Source: Bacillota bacterium (GTDB lineage: Bacteria; Bacillota; Clostridia; Lachnospirales; Lachnospiraceae). Taken from it: a stretch of 8,114 bases of DNA. Positions within the stretch are counted from its first letter, which is position 1, and each line of letters starts with the position of its first letter. Both the position numbers and the translations under genes were made by a program. Below are positions 7,852-8,114 of the stretch, one piece after another. The notes under the pieces were generated by a model, which made no database searches, was not told the DNA's origin, and saw only the letters and a list, made by a program, of their open reading frames with translations. The stretch lies in the NCBI GenBank assembly GCA_023415595.1, contig JAEZJW010000202.1:1-8114 (forward strand), in the 5' to 3' direction.

Positions 7852-8079
7852 ATGAGTGCAAAGAAGAATAAAGAGATTGATCTGAATAATCTGAAACCTG
7901 AGGAAACCCTAAAATATGAAATAGCTACAGAACTGGGTTTATTGGATAAAGTAATGGATACCGGCTGGAAGTCATTGACGGCTAAGGAATCCGGCAGGAT
8001 CGGCGGACTGATGACAAAGAGGAGAAAGGAACAGACAACAAAGGATAACGAGACGGAAAAGGAAAACCAGACTGTATAA
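7852..8079 (+). CDS. Small acid-soluble spore protein, alpha/beta type (divergent clostridial form)
   Basis: Alpha/beta-type SASPs bind and coat DNA in the forespore, protecting it from UV and chemical damage, and are degraded by the GPR protease at germination. The 75-residue product has the family's two signatures: KYEIATELGL (21-30), containing the GPR cleavage context E23-I24-A25 with the expected cut after E23, and LTAKESGRIGGLMTK (42-56), corresponding to the conserved GGxxTK DNA-binding helix. The segment between them is shortened and contains GW (38-39) as in the divergent clostridial branch, and the C-terminal tail is rich in K, E and T. An upstream in-frame ATG at 7831 would add seven residues, but its AAGGA abuts the start codon. 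The ATG at 7852 has AGGGAG (7840-7845) six bases ahead and is preferred. The gene lies between two hairpins, so it is probably a single-gene unit separate from addBA. Confidence 0.9.
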   Translation: MSAKKNKEIDLNNLKPEETLKYEIATELGLLDKVMDTGWKSLTAKESGRIGGLMTKRRKEQTTKDNETEKENQTV

Positions 8080-8114
8080 AAGAGCACCGCCACGATAGGA
8101 ATGGCGGTGTTCTT
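8080..8114 (+). terminator. Rho-independent terminator of the SASP gene, cut by the window edge
   Basis: AAGAGCACCGCCA (8080-8092) pairs with TGGCGGTGTTCTT (8102-8114) as a 13-base-pair stem with one G-U pair around a nine-base loop. The stem overlaps the last base of the TAA stop. The 3' arm ends in a T-rich run that continues to the window edge, so the full T-tract cannot be seen. Confidence 0.85.

Noticed and set aside
7797..8093. 98-codon minus-strand frame opposite the SASP gene, with hydrophobic stretches
   Set aside because: The hydrophobic look comes from reading the complement of Lys- and Glu-rich codons of the SASP gene, and the frame would start inside its terminator hairpin.

Overview
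The window looks like an ordinary chromosomal segment from a spore-forming member of the Clostridia, most likely in or near the Lachnospiraceae. This rests on the family resemblance of the AddA/AddB proteins, an alpha/beta-type small acid-soluble spore protein of the divergent clostridial type, and strong GGAGG ribosome binding sites. The genus assignment is inference; no database search was possible.

Layout: (1) bases 1-298, minus strand: the 5' part of a gene for a small single-pass membrane protein that runs off the left edge. (2) 299-417: an AT-rich divergent intergenic region with Shine-Dalgarno sites for both flanking genes. (3) 418-3822, plus: addB. (4) 3843-7631, plus: addA, 20 bases behind addB and almost certainly in the same transcript. 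(5) 7632-7851: intergenic region with a long imperfect hairpin ending in a T-run (probable terminator of addBA) and a weak candidate forespore promoter. (6) 7852-8079, plus: a 75-residue SASP gene. (7) 8080-8114: a strong hairpin, the probable terminator of the SASP gene, cut by the window edge.

Functionally, addB and addA encode the two subunits of the AddAB helicase-nuclease. This enzyme resects double-strand DNA ends up to a Chi site and loads RecA for recombinational repair. Both subunits look intact: AddA has the full UvrD-type helicase motif set and a C-terminal nuclease site. AddB has its N-terminal Walker A, its own nuclease site and the four cysteines of the iron-sulfur 'staple'. The SASP gene downstream belongs to a different programme (coating and protecting DNA in the dormant spore) and appears separately transcribed; both systems preserve the genome, but a regulatory link is not shown.

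I found no mobile element, CRISPR array, RNA gene or clearly new system. The points most worth checking are the unidentified membrane protein divergent from addB, a possible Trp-to-Tyr change in the Chi-reading region of AddB, and the 81-base imperfect inverted repeat behind addA.
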